The notes under the pieces: generated by a model
Database searches by the model: none
What the model saw: only the letters and a program-made list of their open reading frames with translations
What the model was told of the DNA's origin: nothing
Position numbers and translations under genes: made by a program
Assembly (NCBI GenBank): GCA_037974335.1
Contig: CM075760.1
Span: forward strand, 6,135,432-6,199,431
Direction: 5' to 3'
From: Prionace glauca
Lineage: Eukaryota; Chordata; Chondrichthyes; Carcharhiniformes; Carcharhinidae
DNA: 64,000 nt
In this document: positions 11,228 through 21,624 of the stretch, piece after piece
Position numbering within the stretch: position 1 is the stretch's first letter
Layout: the number at the start of each line of letters is the position of its first letter

Positions 11228-11323
11228 GCGTCCATCTTGCGTTGCCAAGGGAGACGGCCAGCGTCCATCTTGCGTTGCCAGGGGAGACGGCCAGCGGCCA
11301 TTTTGCGTTGCCAGGGGAGACGG
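11228..11323 (+). repeat. 33-bp repeat, three copies, with YY1-like and X-box-like motifs
   Basis: Units at 11228-11260, 11261-11293 and 11294-11323 each read gcg(t/g)ccat(c/t)ttgcgttgcc followed by agggagacgg. Each holds a YY1-like ccatcttg or ccattttg and an RFX half-site gttgcc. B' has only one unit (about 20347-20376). Confidence 0.9.
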
Positions 11324-11815
11324 ATCCCGCGCGCTGCACTCTGAGGGAATTCCCCTTCTGCACATGCGCCCAGGCAGTTACATTTGAATCTTTTAATATT
11401 TTGAATTCTGATGATTATTATTCACATCCTCACCCGTCAGCCTTTCGGTTCCTTCTCCATTCGGGAAAATCGTTTCCGTTTTTTATTCCGTCTGTTTTTC
11501 ACACCCGCGCGGTGCGCTCTGGGAAAATACTACCGCACATGCGCGGTTCCGCCACCTGCCTCTTTATAAAAATATGTATTTTATTTAATTTTAATTTCGC
11601 TCCGGGCGGGATTTCCGGGTGGGAATTTCTCTCACTTTCTACATTTCTGAACCGTCGCTTTTTCCTCGACGGGGGGAGGGGCTGACGGTGACGTAACGGA
11701 AATATGGCCGCTGGCCCCGCCACTCTGCAGGCCCCGGATGTTCCGCCAACGAGCAGCGGCCGGGCCGGTGTGGGCAAGAGGTGACACTGGGCGGAGCAGC
11801 GCCCGGGCGTGTTAC

Positions 11816-11830
11816 AGCGACCCCCGGTGG
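11816..11830 (-). promoter_or_regulatory. Candidate CTCF site in B
   Basis: The minus strand reads CCACCGGGGGTCGCT, 13 of 15 bases to CCACCAGGGGGCGCT. The same word lies on the plus strand at 19840-19854 in B', so the pair points outward. This is motif evidence only. Confidence 0.4.
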
Positions 11831-12244
11831 TCAGGAAGGGAAATAGCAGCAGCGCAGTCTCTGCCCAAAGGCTTCCCCAGTTCAGTTGCTCAGAGACACT
11901 GGGAACCTCTTCAACTGGAAACTTCAGCTTCTCACATTCACCCCCTGTGTTCAGTCATTGTTTAATAGACAGCCTGTGTAGGGAAATCAGAAACAACTTG
12001 TTCACATTAAAGATGGTGGGAATCTGAACCATTCTGCTCAAAAAGCTCTACTTGCCCTGAAATTTCAATTGAAATGTTCAAGATGAGAATTTATAGATAC
12101 AAGTCATGTTGTATGTGGAACGCTCATGATGCCACAATAAGATCAGTACAGACATCTCACAGGGTTGTGTGAGTGGAGAAGGTGTCAGAGATGGAATGGC
12201 TAAATATAGAGCTACAGAGTCTGAGGCTCAGTTTTGGGTAAAGA

Positions 12245-12545
12245 AAAATGGCAGTACAAAGAACAGGGAAAATTACAGCCCAGGATCATACCATTCGGCC
12301 CTTCAAACCTTCACTGACCATGCTGTCCGACTTAACTAAAACCCCCCATCCTTCCGGGACCATATGTGTTTATTTCCATCCTATTCATGTACTTGTCAAG
12401 TGATGTAAAAGTCACAACTGCATCCGCTTCTACTATCTCTCCCCGGCAGCGAGTTCCAGGAACCCACTACCCTCTGTGCAAACAATCTGCCATGTCCATC
12501 TCCTTTAAACCTTGCCCCTTGCACCTTAAAGCATGCCTTCATCGG
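12245..12545 (-). mobile_element. CR1-like LINE fragment, 3' region
   Basis: The plus strand shows the inverted 3' wording 'catacctattcggcccttca'-like to 'accctctgtgcaaacaatct' and 'ctttaaaccttgccccttg', as in other LINE tails in this window. Short and decayed. Confidence 0.65.
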
Positions 12546-12549
12546 CCGG

Positions 12550-12915
12550 AGCATTTTGTTGCTGAACAGTATCTGAATCTCGATGTTACACCCATAGTAT
12601 CTTCGCTCTGGCCTCGGCCTAAAATACTTTGTGTCAAATCAGAAATGATAAATTGTTTGATGCATTGCCAGGAAAGAAACTTCCCTATTTTGACACCTGC
12701 ACATATCGGCAAGTCATCCAGTCTACAAGACAATTTAATAGGTTTAGGTGCAGACTAACATAGTTAATCACCATCTGAAACATGCTAGGGTGAGGGAAGT
12801 CTGTACGATTTCAGTTTGGTGCTGAATATTATCAGAATCTCGATGTTACAGTCATATTATCTTTGCACTGACCTCAGCTTGAAATGCTTTCTCCAAAATC
12901 AGAAATGCTGAATTT
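12550..12915 (+). repeat. Relics of the tRNA-Val unit's 3' flank, two copies, no tRNA
   Basis: 12555-12790 and 12815-12910 each resemble the flank after the tRNA-Val genes (gctcaacattatccgaacct, then a ~250-bp body ending near 'ggtgcagactaatatggttc'). Both are strongly diverged and neither carries a tRNA body, so the array was once longer. Confidence 0.55.
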
Positions 12916-13107
12916 TATGGAAAAAAATGACAAAATTGTGTAAATTTTCTAAGACATATTGAATTTTGTCCAAAATGTATTTGAGGTTAGCATTTATTTA
13001 ATATCCGAATCTTAATAAATGGGGAACGAAAGGACAAAGTAAGGAAATTACAATGCTGTTGAGTGTGAAGGAAGAGAGAGCATGTGGGGGTATCGCGAGC
13101 AAGAGCA

Positions 13108-13178
13108 ACATTGATGGTTCAGTGGTAGAATTCTCGCCTGCCACGCGGGAGACCCGGGTTCGATTCCCGGCCAATGCA
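13108..13178 (+). tRNA. tRNA-Gly-GCC: tRNA-Gly (GCC)
   Basis: 71-nt Gly body with TGGTTCAGTGGTAGAATTCT, the anticodon loop TGCCACG (GCC), and the T arm CCCGGGTTCGATTCCCGG. The acceptor reads ACATTGA/CCAATGC, so pairs 1-72 (A-C) and 7-66 (A-C) are lost compared with GCATTGG. The internal promoter boxes are intact. It may still be processed, but two acceptor mismatches make that uncertain. Confidence 0.8.
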
Positions 13179-13610
13179 AAGCTTCTTCTTTCTCCGTTCA
13201 CTCTGTGTATTGGAGCGAATGTCCTGCAAAATTGGGGGAAAACAAGGGAAATATGAAGTCTTGGACCTAAATCCTAAGGGAAATGGATCGCAATATTCGG
13301 AAGGTGGTGCAGTTGTGAATGGTGTTATTGATGATTGAGTGGAAAGTATTGGATTGTTGGGCTACTGGTGGTCATTTCCCTTCCCATTCCTCCCTGTGGT
13401 AAGAGACGTGGGTTTATTTTCCCTGCCCGTTCATAGGAGAAAGGGAATAACCAACACACTGCAGCAGTGCTGTAGGATCCACGGAACTAAAGAGACTTGT
13501 ATAGAATTGTAAACAGTGCGGTCATGCTGCAGTTCTGGAACAGGTTTTCAGAAATAGAATGGCGGCCAGTAACACACGAGTTTAGAATATATTTACGAGT
13601 TGCTACCTCT

Positions 13611-13684
13611 GTCTCTATGGCGCAATTGGTCAGCACGTTCAGCTGTTAACTGAAAGGTTGGTGGTTTAAGACAACCCAGCGACG
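13611..13684 (+). tRNA. tRNA-Asn (GTT), T arm degraded
   Basis: It begins GTCTCTATGGCGCAATTGG and has the anticodon loop CTGTTAA (GTT) on a paired stem TTCAG/CTGAA. The T arm GGTGG-TTTAAGA-CAACC has lost pairing and the conserved TTCGA, and the 3' acceptor side reads GCGACG. A TTTT lies just downstream. Probably a pseudogene or a weak gene. Confidence 0.6.
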
Positions 13685-13949
13685 GAATTTTCTCACCATC
13701 AGCATTCACGGGTAAACAGTTGCCTGTTGGCAATGGGTCCGTGAGTGCCAATAAAAAAAAGCTGTCAATTGTTCCCGGCTGTTCTGTTATCTGGTATTAC
13801 CAACATTATTTAACGAGAACTGACTTCAAACAGGTTACATATAACATTATATACATGCTTCCATTATACCTTTAAACTTAAAAAACACAATCGAAACATG
13901 AACCTGTGGCTGAGCATTTGTTCCTATTCCATATTCCTGTTTCCATTCA

Positions 13950-14120
13950 TTCCTGGATAGATCATAAATCTGTCTAACGCAAACTGAAATGTGTTCAGTG
14001 ATGGAACATCAGAACCCTTTGGAATAGAGAATTCCCAAGATTCACGGGCCTTTGAGTCAAACAATTTCTCCTCATCTCACTCCTAAATCATCAGCGCCTT
14101 GTCCTGAGATTGTGTCCCTG
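13950..14120 (-). mobile_element. CR1-like LINE fragment, 3' region
   Basis: On the plus strand 'ggaatagagaattcccaaga' and 'cctttgagtcaaacaatttc' match the inverted LINE wording 'agaattccagagattcacc ... tttgagtgaagaagttcctc' seen at 21850 and 53090. Confidence 0.6.
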
Positions 14121-14187
14121 TGTAGAAATAAAACAAAAGACTGGTGGCTCATGGATAAATTTATATTTTATAAAACACCCACCAGCT

Positions 14188-14259
14188 TCCCTGGTGGTCC
14201 AGTGGTTAGGATTCGGCGTTTTCACCGCCGCGGCCCGGGTTCAATTCCCGGTCAGGGAA
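14188..14259 (+). tRNA. tRNA-Glu-TTC: tRNA-Glu (TTC)
   Basis: Cloverleaf with acceptor TCCCTGG/TCAGGGA, anticodon stem CGGCG/CGCCG, loop TTTTCAC giving TTC, and T arm CCGGGTTCAATTCCCGG. All stems pair. The D arm has GTCC instead of GTCT. It looks functional and stands 130 bp outside segment A'. Confidence 0.9.
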
Positions 14260-14680
14260 TGTAGATTTATTGCTGTGTAACAATCCTGTGTTACTTCCCG
14301 GTCTGCACCAGTTCTGTCGGAATCAGTATCAGGGAGATTTCCTCTTTAGTATCTGAATTGGAAATGTCACATTTAAAGAACAACGGAAAAAGGTAGCGAC
14401 AGGTTACAAAGCGCTGGTGATACAAAATGCGGATGATTATTGGAAGAACGATGAAAATGATGCATTAATGAATGGGTAGAAATCATTGATCCCTTAGATA
14501 TCTGCGAGACGAACGCTTTTAAATGTTGATGTTGGGGATAAGTTGTACAATCAGATTGAAAGTAACGGTTATCTTCCTGAATTCAGTGACATGGGCTCTC
14601 AGTCTGACCATCGGAACCTGCAGCATCACAGCGCAGTTGAACATTGCAGGCAGGCAGATTTCCTCCACTGCTCTTCAGCT

Positions 14681-14753
14681 CTTTCTGTAGTGTAGTGGTT
14701 ATCACATTCGCCTTACACGCGAAAGATCCCCGGTTCGAATCCGGGCAGAAACA
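14681..14753 (+). tRNA. tRNA-Val-TAC: tRNA-Val (TAC), A' copy
   Basis: Same body and TAC anticodon as the gene at 10434-10506. Position 1 is C (CTTTCTG), which breaks the first acceptor pair, and the variable region reads AGATC. The T arm CCCGGTTCGAATCCGGG pairs. Possibly functional. Confidence 0.8.
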
Positions 14754-15871
14754 CTCATTAAACTTTCTCGTGTTGGATAAGGGAAAATTGTTAAATTTAA
14801 GTTTACTGCTCAACATTATCCGAACCTCGATGTTAAAGACATGTTATCATTGCTCTGATTTCACCGTCAAATACTTTCTGAGAAATAAGGTGCACTGATG
14901 GGAAAGTTCGATTTTGACACCGAGCATTTATCCGCATCTCGTTCAGTCTCCAGCAGATTTAATGGGTTTATAGGTGCAGACTAATATGGTTCATCACCAT
15001 CTGAAATATCTGATAGCAGTGTGTGCTCAAACAGACAGGTACAAGTGATACTGTAAGTGAACTAGAGGAAATGGTGCACATTTCACAGATGAATCATTTT
15101 TAAAAATCGTTTTTCATCTCCAACAAATAGGAAAAGTCACTCAGACAGATGGGGGAATCGAGACTCAGCGCGGATCTACTGGGCTTTCCTGTAAAGGGCG
15201 GAAATGTATGCGTCCATAATAAAAAAGGCACAAGTGTCACGAACAGATACTTTTTGATTTTCCTCCATTTAAATGTATTTGACTTTGTTTAAAAGCTGAA
15301 GATAGTCAATCTCAAAATTGTGACCTGTATTACCCGGTGATTCGATTGGTTCTGTTGGTCAGTTATATTTTCAATTCAGTGATGTTCAAGTTCAGAGATA
15401 TTCAATTCATAATAAAGCCATATGTGTTAAATAATACATTGGTACCTAATAGTGACACAAATACTGAGTACATTTGTACAATGAGCTTTGATAAAGTGTC
15501 ATCTGGACTCGAAACGTCCGCCTTTTTCACTCCTTACAGGAGCTCTCAGACATTGGGAGATTTTGCAGGATTTTCTCTTTTCCCTTCCGCAGTCATTCGT
15601 TTTTATCACTGAATAATTGATTGAGATTATTCGAAGGAAGATGAGAATCATGGAATAATAAATGAGTAGAAATCATTGCTCCCTTAAATATTGGCGAGAC
15701 GAACACTTTTAAATATTGATGTTGGGGATAAGATGTACAATCAGATTGAAAGTAAGGGTTATCTTCCTGAATTCAGTGACTTGGGCTCTCAGTCTGACCA
15801 TCGGAACCTGCAGCAACACAGCGCAGTTGAACATTGCAGACAGGCTGATTTGCTCCATTACTTTTCCAGTT

Positions 15872-15943
15872 GTTTCTGTAGTGTAGTGGTTATCACATTC
15901 GCCTCACACGCGAAAGGTCCCCGTTCGAAACCGGGCAGAAATA
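15872..15943 (+). tRNA. tRNA-Val (CAC), A' copy, T arm one base short
   Basis: Near-identical to 9253-9324: the CTCACAC loop gives CAC, and the T arm CCCCGTTCGAAACCGGG has the same missing G. Here the D arm keeps the usual GTGTAGTGG. Confidence 0.78.
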
Positions 15944-16929
15944 TTAATTAAAGTTTCTCATGTGGGGTAAGGTAAAATTGTTTGATTTCAGGTTGTTGCT
16001 CAACATTATCCAAACCTCGATGTGAAAGACATGTTATCATTGCTCTGACATCAAAGTTAAATACTTTCTGTGAAATAAGGTGCACTGACGGGAAAGTTCG
16101 CTTTTGACACCGAGCATTTATCCGCATCTTGTTCAGTCCACAACAGAATTTAATGGGTTTCTAGCTGCAGACTAATATGGTTAATCACCATCTGAAATAT
16201 CTGATAGCAGTGTGTGCTCAAAGAGACAGATACAAGTGATACTGTAAGTGAACTAGAGGAAATGGTGAACAGTTCACAGAAGAATATTTTTAAATCGTTT
16301 TTCATCTCTAAGAAAGAGGGAAAACCATTCAGACAGATGAGGGAATTGGGACTCAGTGCGGATCTACTGGACTTTCCTGTAACGGGCCGGAATTTATGCG
16401 CCTGAATGTTTCAAACCCCTAATAAAAAAAGGGTCAAGAGTCACGAACAGATAATTCCTGATTCTCATCCTTTTAAATGTATTTGACTTTGTTTAAAAGC
16501 TGACGATAGTCGATCTCAAAATTGTGACTTGTATTACCCGGTGATTCGATTGGTTCTGTTGGTCAGTTATATTTTCAATTCAGTGATGTTCAAGGTCAGA
16601 AATATTCAATTCATAATGAAGTCACATGTGTTAAATAATGTATTGATACGAAATATTGAAACGAATAGTGATTACAATTGTACAATGAACTTTGATAAAG
16701 TGTCATCTGGACTCGAAACGTCCGCCCTTTTCACTCCTTACAGGTGCTGTCAGACATTGTGAGATTTTGGAGCATTTCCTCTTTTCCCATCCGCAGTAAT
16801 TTGCTTTTATCACTGAGGACATTTGGTTGAGTTTATTTGAAGAAAGATGAAAATGATGCATTAACGAATGGGCAGAAATGAGTGCTCTCTTAGATATTTG
16901 GGAGACGGAAGCTTCCCCTCGGCCAGACA

Positions 16930-17002
16930 GCCGAAATAGCTCAGTTGGGAGAGCGTTAGACTGAAGATCTAAAGGTCCCTGGTTCAATCCCGGGTTTCGG
17001 CA
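16930..17002 (+). tRNA. tRNA-Phe-GAA: tRNA-Phe (GAA), A' copy
   Basis: Complete cloverleaf apparently identical to 8202-8274, with GAA anticodon and discriminator A. A TTTT terminator follows near 17016. It is the best-preserved gene of the arm pair. Confidence 0.94.
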
Positions 17003-17396
17003 GGATCTCCTTGCTGGTTTTCTGTGCTATCTGCTAATTAGCAGCACATTTTGTCTCGCACAGCCTTCAAACATCAGTTCACACAAACTGCAACAGACCA
17101 AATACCCATCGCAATTTCCACCCAGCCAGATGTTGTTCTATTTCCACCTTGTTGGATTCCACTTTTTTAAAAAACTTCCTCTATTTCTAAACATTCCCAA
17201 TGTTAATGAAAGGAGATGGAGGTGAAGGTTTATCTTTGTTTCCTTATGCACACATGCCATGTAACGTCCTGAGTTTTTGCAACCTCATCACATTTCAATG
17301 CAGATGGTAGGTCCGCTTTTACATGGCAGTGAAAATACATTTAGTTGACCTGCTGTTTCATCCAAAACAATGTATATTTGCATTACCTCTTTTGAT

Positions 17397-17690
17397 TCCC
17401 CCAGAAGGAGGCCATTCAGCCCATCGAGTCCGCAGCCACAACAATCCCGCCCACGCCCTATTCCCCGTGAACCCACATATTTACCCTTCTGATCCCTCTG
17501 ACACTAGGATTAATTTAGAATGGCCAATCAAACTAACCCACGCATCTTTGAAACGGAAACCAGAACACCTGGAGGAAACCCACGGAGGCACGGGGAGAAC
17601 GTGCAAACTCTGCACAGACGGTGACCCGAGGATCTGAGTCCCTGGCGCTGTGAGACATCAGTGCTAATCACTGTGCTACCGCGCTGTCCT
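17397..17690 (-). mobile_element. tRNA-derived SINE, A' copy
   Basis: Inverted counterpart of the SINE at 7522-7815, ending at 'ctgtgctaccgcgctgtcct'. The shared insertion site dates it before the A duplication. Confidence 0.85.
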
Positions 17691-18277
17691 TTCTACTGCA
17701 TTCAATGTCACTGCAGTTCACTCCATTCAAAGTATTAGCTGTGATAAACCATCCTGTGGTGATTCTGCTGAATAACATTAAATTACCACCGTTAATGGAC
17801 CATCCAACATTGGACACCATTGATTTGAAACTTTGCTGCTTTTCTGGGTGAACTCCAGCTCTCCATTCCTCCCGCAATGTCACCGCTCAAACTGAGTCTT
17901 TCTCCTTCCCACATTGTTAAACCCACAGTTACTGCTTTCTGAATGAAAACTGCCTCCACTTCACTGGGGGTGGGAGACTTTACCAGTTCATTCAAGTAAA
18001 CGTTTTCTTGTCATTGAATCAGAGATTTGGGCACAGATCTGCGAGATTTTTGTGTCGGTAGAAACAATAAATTTTCCCCCATTAACAGCCAGACTTTAAC
18101 CCGTATCAGTATTTTGAGTCATCAGCACTTTCTAGCCTACCGCTCTCTTATTTTCTTTTTGCTTCTTTACATGTGACTTTTCCAATTCAGGCGCAAGCAA
18201 GGGAATCTTCCCCACACTGATTCTGACAGTTGTTGGCCTGAAGGAACACAGGATTGTTGTACAGCAATAAATCTACA

Positions 18278-18349
18278 TCCTCTGAGCGGGAATCGAACCC
18301 GGGCTGCGGCAGCGAGTGCGCCAAATCCTATCCACTAGACCACCAGGAA
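18278..18349 (-). pseudogene. tRNA-Glu-like pseudogene
   Basis: Counterpart of 6855-6926. The anticodon loop reads CACTCGC, so the universal U33 is lost. The acceptor start is TTCCTGG, and the D arm has GGATAGG where GGTTAGG is expected. Confidence 0.75.
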
Positions 18350-18765
18350 AGCTGATACAAAGTCTTTAAAATGTTCATTTATCAATGACTCACCTGCTTT
18401 TTATTGTATTTCAGACTTTTTATTCACCAATTGCAAGTTTATCCTTCACATTTTATCCTTCACAAAGACCTTGTCTTTGTCAAAACTGAGTATGTCATGT
18501 CTCTATGAGATGAGAAAACACCACGCTGGTTAGTAATATACTGTATACACTCTCTCAGTAATGACTGAACTGGACCCAGTCTGCATTCATTTTAGTACAG
18601 GTGCTGTATCGATATCTGGTGCATTCGGTTCTGTCTCTGTATTACTGCACATCAACAAAAGGTTTTTATTTAGAAAACTGAGAAGGTGTATATGGCTGCA
18701 ACATCGAGTTTCAGATTATGTTCAGTAACAAACTGAACTTATGCAGATTTCCCTCACTAAATGAA

Positions 18766-18836
18766 TGCTTCTGCCTGCTTTTGAAGGAGGACCATTCACG
18801 TGTTAGGCAAACGCGATAACCACTAAATACAGAAAC
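18766..18836 (-). pseudogene. tRNA-Val (AAC)-like pseudogene
   Basis: The minus strand reads GTTTCTGTATTTAGTGG and the anticodon loop CTAACAC (AAC). The T arm (CTCCTTCAAAAGCAGG) has lost pairing and the D arm is altered. The flank at 18690-18765 is a diverged version of the tRNA-Val unit, so this is a third, older unit just beyond A'. Confidence 0.7.
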
Positions 18837-19039
18837 AAGTGACAAAGACAGCAACAGGTGTTAACCATTCAGATCCTGGAATCCCTTCAACATTGACTGA
18901 TCTATAAAGTTTAATTTATTCGTCACAAGAAAGGCTTACCTTAACATTGCAATGAAGTTAGTATGAAACTCCCTGAGTATCCACTGTCCAGTACCTGTTC
19001 GGGATAATGTACCAAACCAGCACATCTTTCAGAATTTGG

Positions 19040-19310
19040 GAGGAAGTCCAGAGGACATCCACGCAGACATGGGGAGAATGTGCAGACTCCACACAAACAG
19101 GCCGGAACAGAACCCGGGTCCCTGGCGCTATGAGACAGCAGTGCTAACCCACTGTGTCACCGTGCCCCCAGGAATCGAACCAGGGTCCCTGGCGCTGTGA
19201 GACAGCAGTGTCTAACCCACTGTGTCACCGTGCCCCTGGGAATCGAACCCGGGTCCCTGGCGGTGAGACAGCAGCGCTAACCCACTGTTTCACAGTGCAG
19301 CAGGACCAAC
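19040..19310 (-). mobile_element. SINE with head tandemly repeated three times
   Basis: The tRNA-like head (gggtccctggcgct, agacagcagtgctaacccac, tgtgtcaccgtgcccc on the plus strand) occurs three times with a period near 65 bp: about 19109-19170, 19171-19237 and 19238-19300. The SINE body lies at 19040-19108. Normal copies have one head. Confidence 0.85.
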
Positions 19311-19516
19311 ATTTGTGTTTGAACTAACATCACCATGGATTGATCAGTTGTTGCTGTTTGTGGAATCTTACTGTGCACAAACTGACTGCTGGGATCAGTA
19401 ACAACTCATATTTATACAACACGTTTATTGCAATAAAACATCCCAAGGTCCTTCAGAGGAATTTTGTAACAAAATACTGAATCACACTGGGAGTTAGTGA
19501 ATTGAGGGGAAAACAT

Positions 19517-20597
19517 GTCTGTACTGATGTTATTGTGGCATCATGAGCGTTCCACATACAACATGATTTGTATCTATAAATTCTCATCTTGAACATTTCA
19601 ATTGAAATTTCAAGGCGAGCAGAGCTTTTTGAGCAGAATGGTTCAGATTCCCATCCCCTTTAATGTGAACAAGTTGTTTCTGATTTCACTACAGAGGTTG
19701 TCTATTAAACAATGACTGAACACAGGGGGTGAATGTGAGAAGCTGAAGTTTCCAGTTGAAGAGGTTCCCAATGTCTCTGAGCAGCTGAACTGGGGAAGCC
19801 TTTGGGCAGAGACTGTCCTGCTGCTATTTCCCTTCCTGACCACCGGGGGTCGCTGTAACACTCCCGGGCGCTGCTCCTCCCAGTGACACCTCTTGCCCAG
19901 TCCGGCCCGGCCGCTGCTCGTTGGCGGAACATCCGGGTCCTGCAGAGAGGCGGGGTCAGCCGCCATATTGCCATGACATCACTACAGCCCCTCCCCCCCG
20001 GCTGAAGCGGCGTTTCAGAAATGTAGAAAGTGAGTGAAATTCCCACCCGGAAATCCCGCCCGGAGCGGAATTAAAATTAAATAAAATACATATTTTTATA
20101 AAGAGGCAGGTGGCGGAACCGCGCATGTGCTGTAGTATTTTCCCAGAGCGCACTGCGCGGGTGTGATTGAAAACCAGACGGAATAAAAAACAGAAATGAT
20201 TTTCCCGAATGGAGAAGGAACCGAAAGTCTGACGGGTGAGGATGTGAATAATAATCATCAAGATTCAACATATTAAAAGATTCAAATGTAACTGCCTGGG
20301 CGCATGTGCAGGAGGGGAATTCCCCCAGAGTGCAGCGCGCGGGACGCCGTCTCCCCTGGCAACGCAATATGGCCGCCGGCGGTGGTGTGATTGTGGCGCA
20401 GGCGCAGTAAGGTCTGCCTGCAGCCCATTGTCCAGATTGCCCCCCAGTGGATGTGGTGGGGATGGTGCAGCAGATGGAGCAACAATCCCAGTTTCAATGG
20501 GGGGAGAGAAGCTGCAATGCTGCTCCCTGTTGTTTACTCCTCTCCCCAGCCTCAGCATTGCAGAGTGTTTAAACAAGAGGGTGCATTGTCACAGCAG
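19517..20597 (-). promoter_or_regulatory. Duplicated segment B': CpG-rich, promoter-like island
   Basis: Inverted copy of 11003-12155. It keeps the NRF1-like, TATA-like and CTCF-like words but has one copy of the 33-bp unit, and the CRE-like word reads atgacatcac. No coding exon is recognised beside it. Confidence 0.6.
19840..19854 (+). promoter_or_regulatory. Candidate CTCF site in B'
   Basis: The plus strand reads CCACCGGGGGTCGCT, the same word as on the minus strand in B. Confidence 0.4.
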
Positions 20598-20604
20598 CAG
20601 GGTC

Positions 20605-20930
20605 TCCATGTCCTTCCAGTAGTAAGGTGACCAGAACTGGACGCAGTTCTCCAAATGCGGTCTAACCAACGTTCTGTACAACTGCAGCATTAGACGCCAG
20701 CTCTTATACTATACACCCCTTCCTATAAAGGCTAGCATTCTGTAAGCTTTCTTCGCAACTTTCTCCACCTGTGTTCCCACCTTCAGAGACATGAACACTT
20801 GCACTCCTGGGTCCCTCTGCATTTCTACACTCTTAACTGGTCTTCCCTTTATCATGTAACTCCTCTCTACATTATTCCTTCCAAAATGCATCACCTCACA
20901 TTTATCAGGATCAATATATATCTTGAGAAA
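20605..20930 (-). mobile_element. CR1-like LINE fragment
   Basis: On the plus strand 'gaccagaactggacgcagtt', 'ccaaatgcggtctaaccaac' and 'ccttcctataaaggctagc' run to 'atgcatcacctcacatttat'. This is the inverted end of ORF2 and the same stretch as 56690-56930. Confidence 0.85.
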
Positions 20931-20999
20931 TTTGCCTACCTTGGAATTGCTCTCGCAGAGATATTACCACGATGCCCTTTCAACATTGATAGAGTACTT

Positions 21000-21500
21000 A
21001 CAGCAGAGAAGAAGGCCGTTTTGAAGCGTCATGTGTGTGTTGGCCCTCTAAAGAACCAATTCATCCAAGAACACTCTGTACCCCACAGTTTAGCATTTTG
21101 TTCATTTTCAGACAATTATCCAATCCCATTTTGAACCCATTAATTGGCTCTGCCTGCAGCGCACTCTCAAACAGCACATTCCAGGTCTGGGTCACTCACT
21201 GTCTGAAAATGTTTTTTCCTGATGTCTCCATGTTTCCTTCACCAATTTAGTTCAACCCGCGCCCTCTGTGTCAAAATCCTTCTGCCATTGAAAGTTTCTC
21301 TCTATCTACTCTGTCAAGACCCCTCAGGATTTTGAATGCCTCATTAAAGTCACATCAGCAACTTTCTGTTAAGAAAATTAGTCCCAAACTCTCCAAAATA
21401 TATTCGCCACTGAAGTTTCTGAACTCTGGAACTATTCTCGTGTTTTCCTCCTGCATTCAGTCCACTGAATTTACATTCTGCCTTACGTTCGGTCAGTTAG
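21000..21500 (-). mobile_element. LINE fragment, diverged
   Basis: Words such as 'ccaatcccattttgaaccc' and 'caaaatccttctgccattg' with 'gtcaagacccctcaggattt' are of the LINE 3' type common in this window but from a different, older copy. Confidence 0.55.
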
Positions 21501-21624
21501 TGCCTGCTTGAACACATGAAACACAATCTTTCTTCATGCCCTGGAGTGAAGATTCGGAGCAAATTCATTTCTCATTTTTGGCGGACTAAGGGGAATCAGA
21601 CAAGGTTAAGGGCAGTTTAAATGC

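Larger units (their letters stand above)
11003..12155 (+). promoter_or_regulatory. Duplicated segment B: CpG-rich, promoter-like island
   Basis: About 1.15 kb repeated inverted at 19517-20597. The core 11150-11900 is rich in CG and carries NRF1-like cacatgcgc sites, a CRE-like gtgacgtaac (near 11688-11697), YY1-like ccatcttg sites and a tttataaaa box (near 11563). Open frames run through it because GC is high, but none has a recognisable product or splice context. It looks like the promoter and first-exon region of a gene whose body is not recognised in this window, copied as a unit. What it drives is unknown. Confidence 0.6.
14389..18650 (-). repeat. Duplicated segment A' (inverted copy of A)
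   Basis: About 4.26 kb matching 6555-10803 in reverse. Tandem tRNA-Val units (tRNA starts 14681 and 15872, 1191 bp apart), tRNA-Phe, SINE and Glu-like tRNA follow in mirrored order. Minor substitutions and indels separate the arms throughout. Confidence 0.9.

Noticed and set aside
11228-11323. Short direct repeats considered as a CRISPR-like array
   Set aside because: The units are contiguous with no unique spacers, and the context is vertebrate nuclear DNA.
11029-11685. Overlapping open frames up to 193 codons in segment B
   Set aside because: High GC removes stops. The two copies B and B' do not keep the same frame or ends, and no domain is recognisable.
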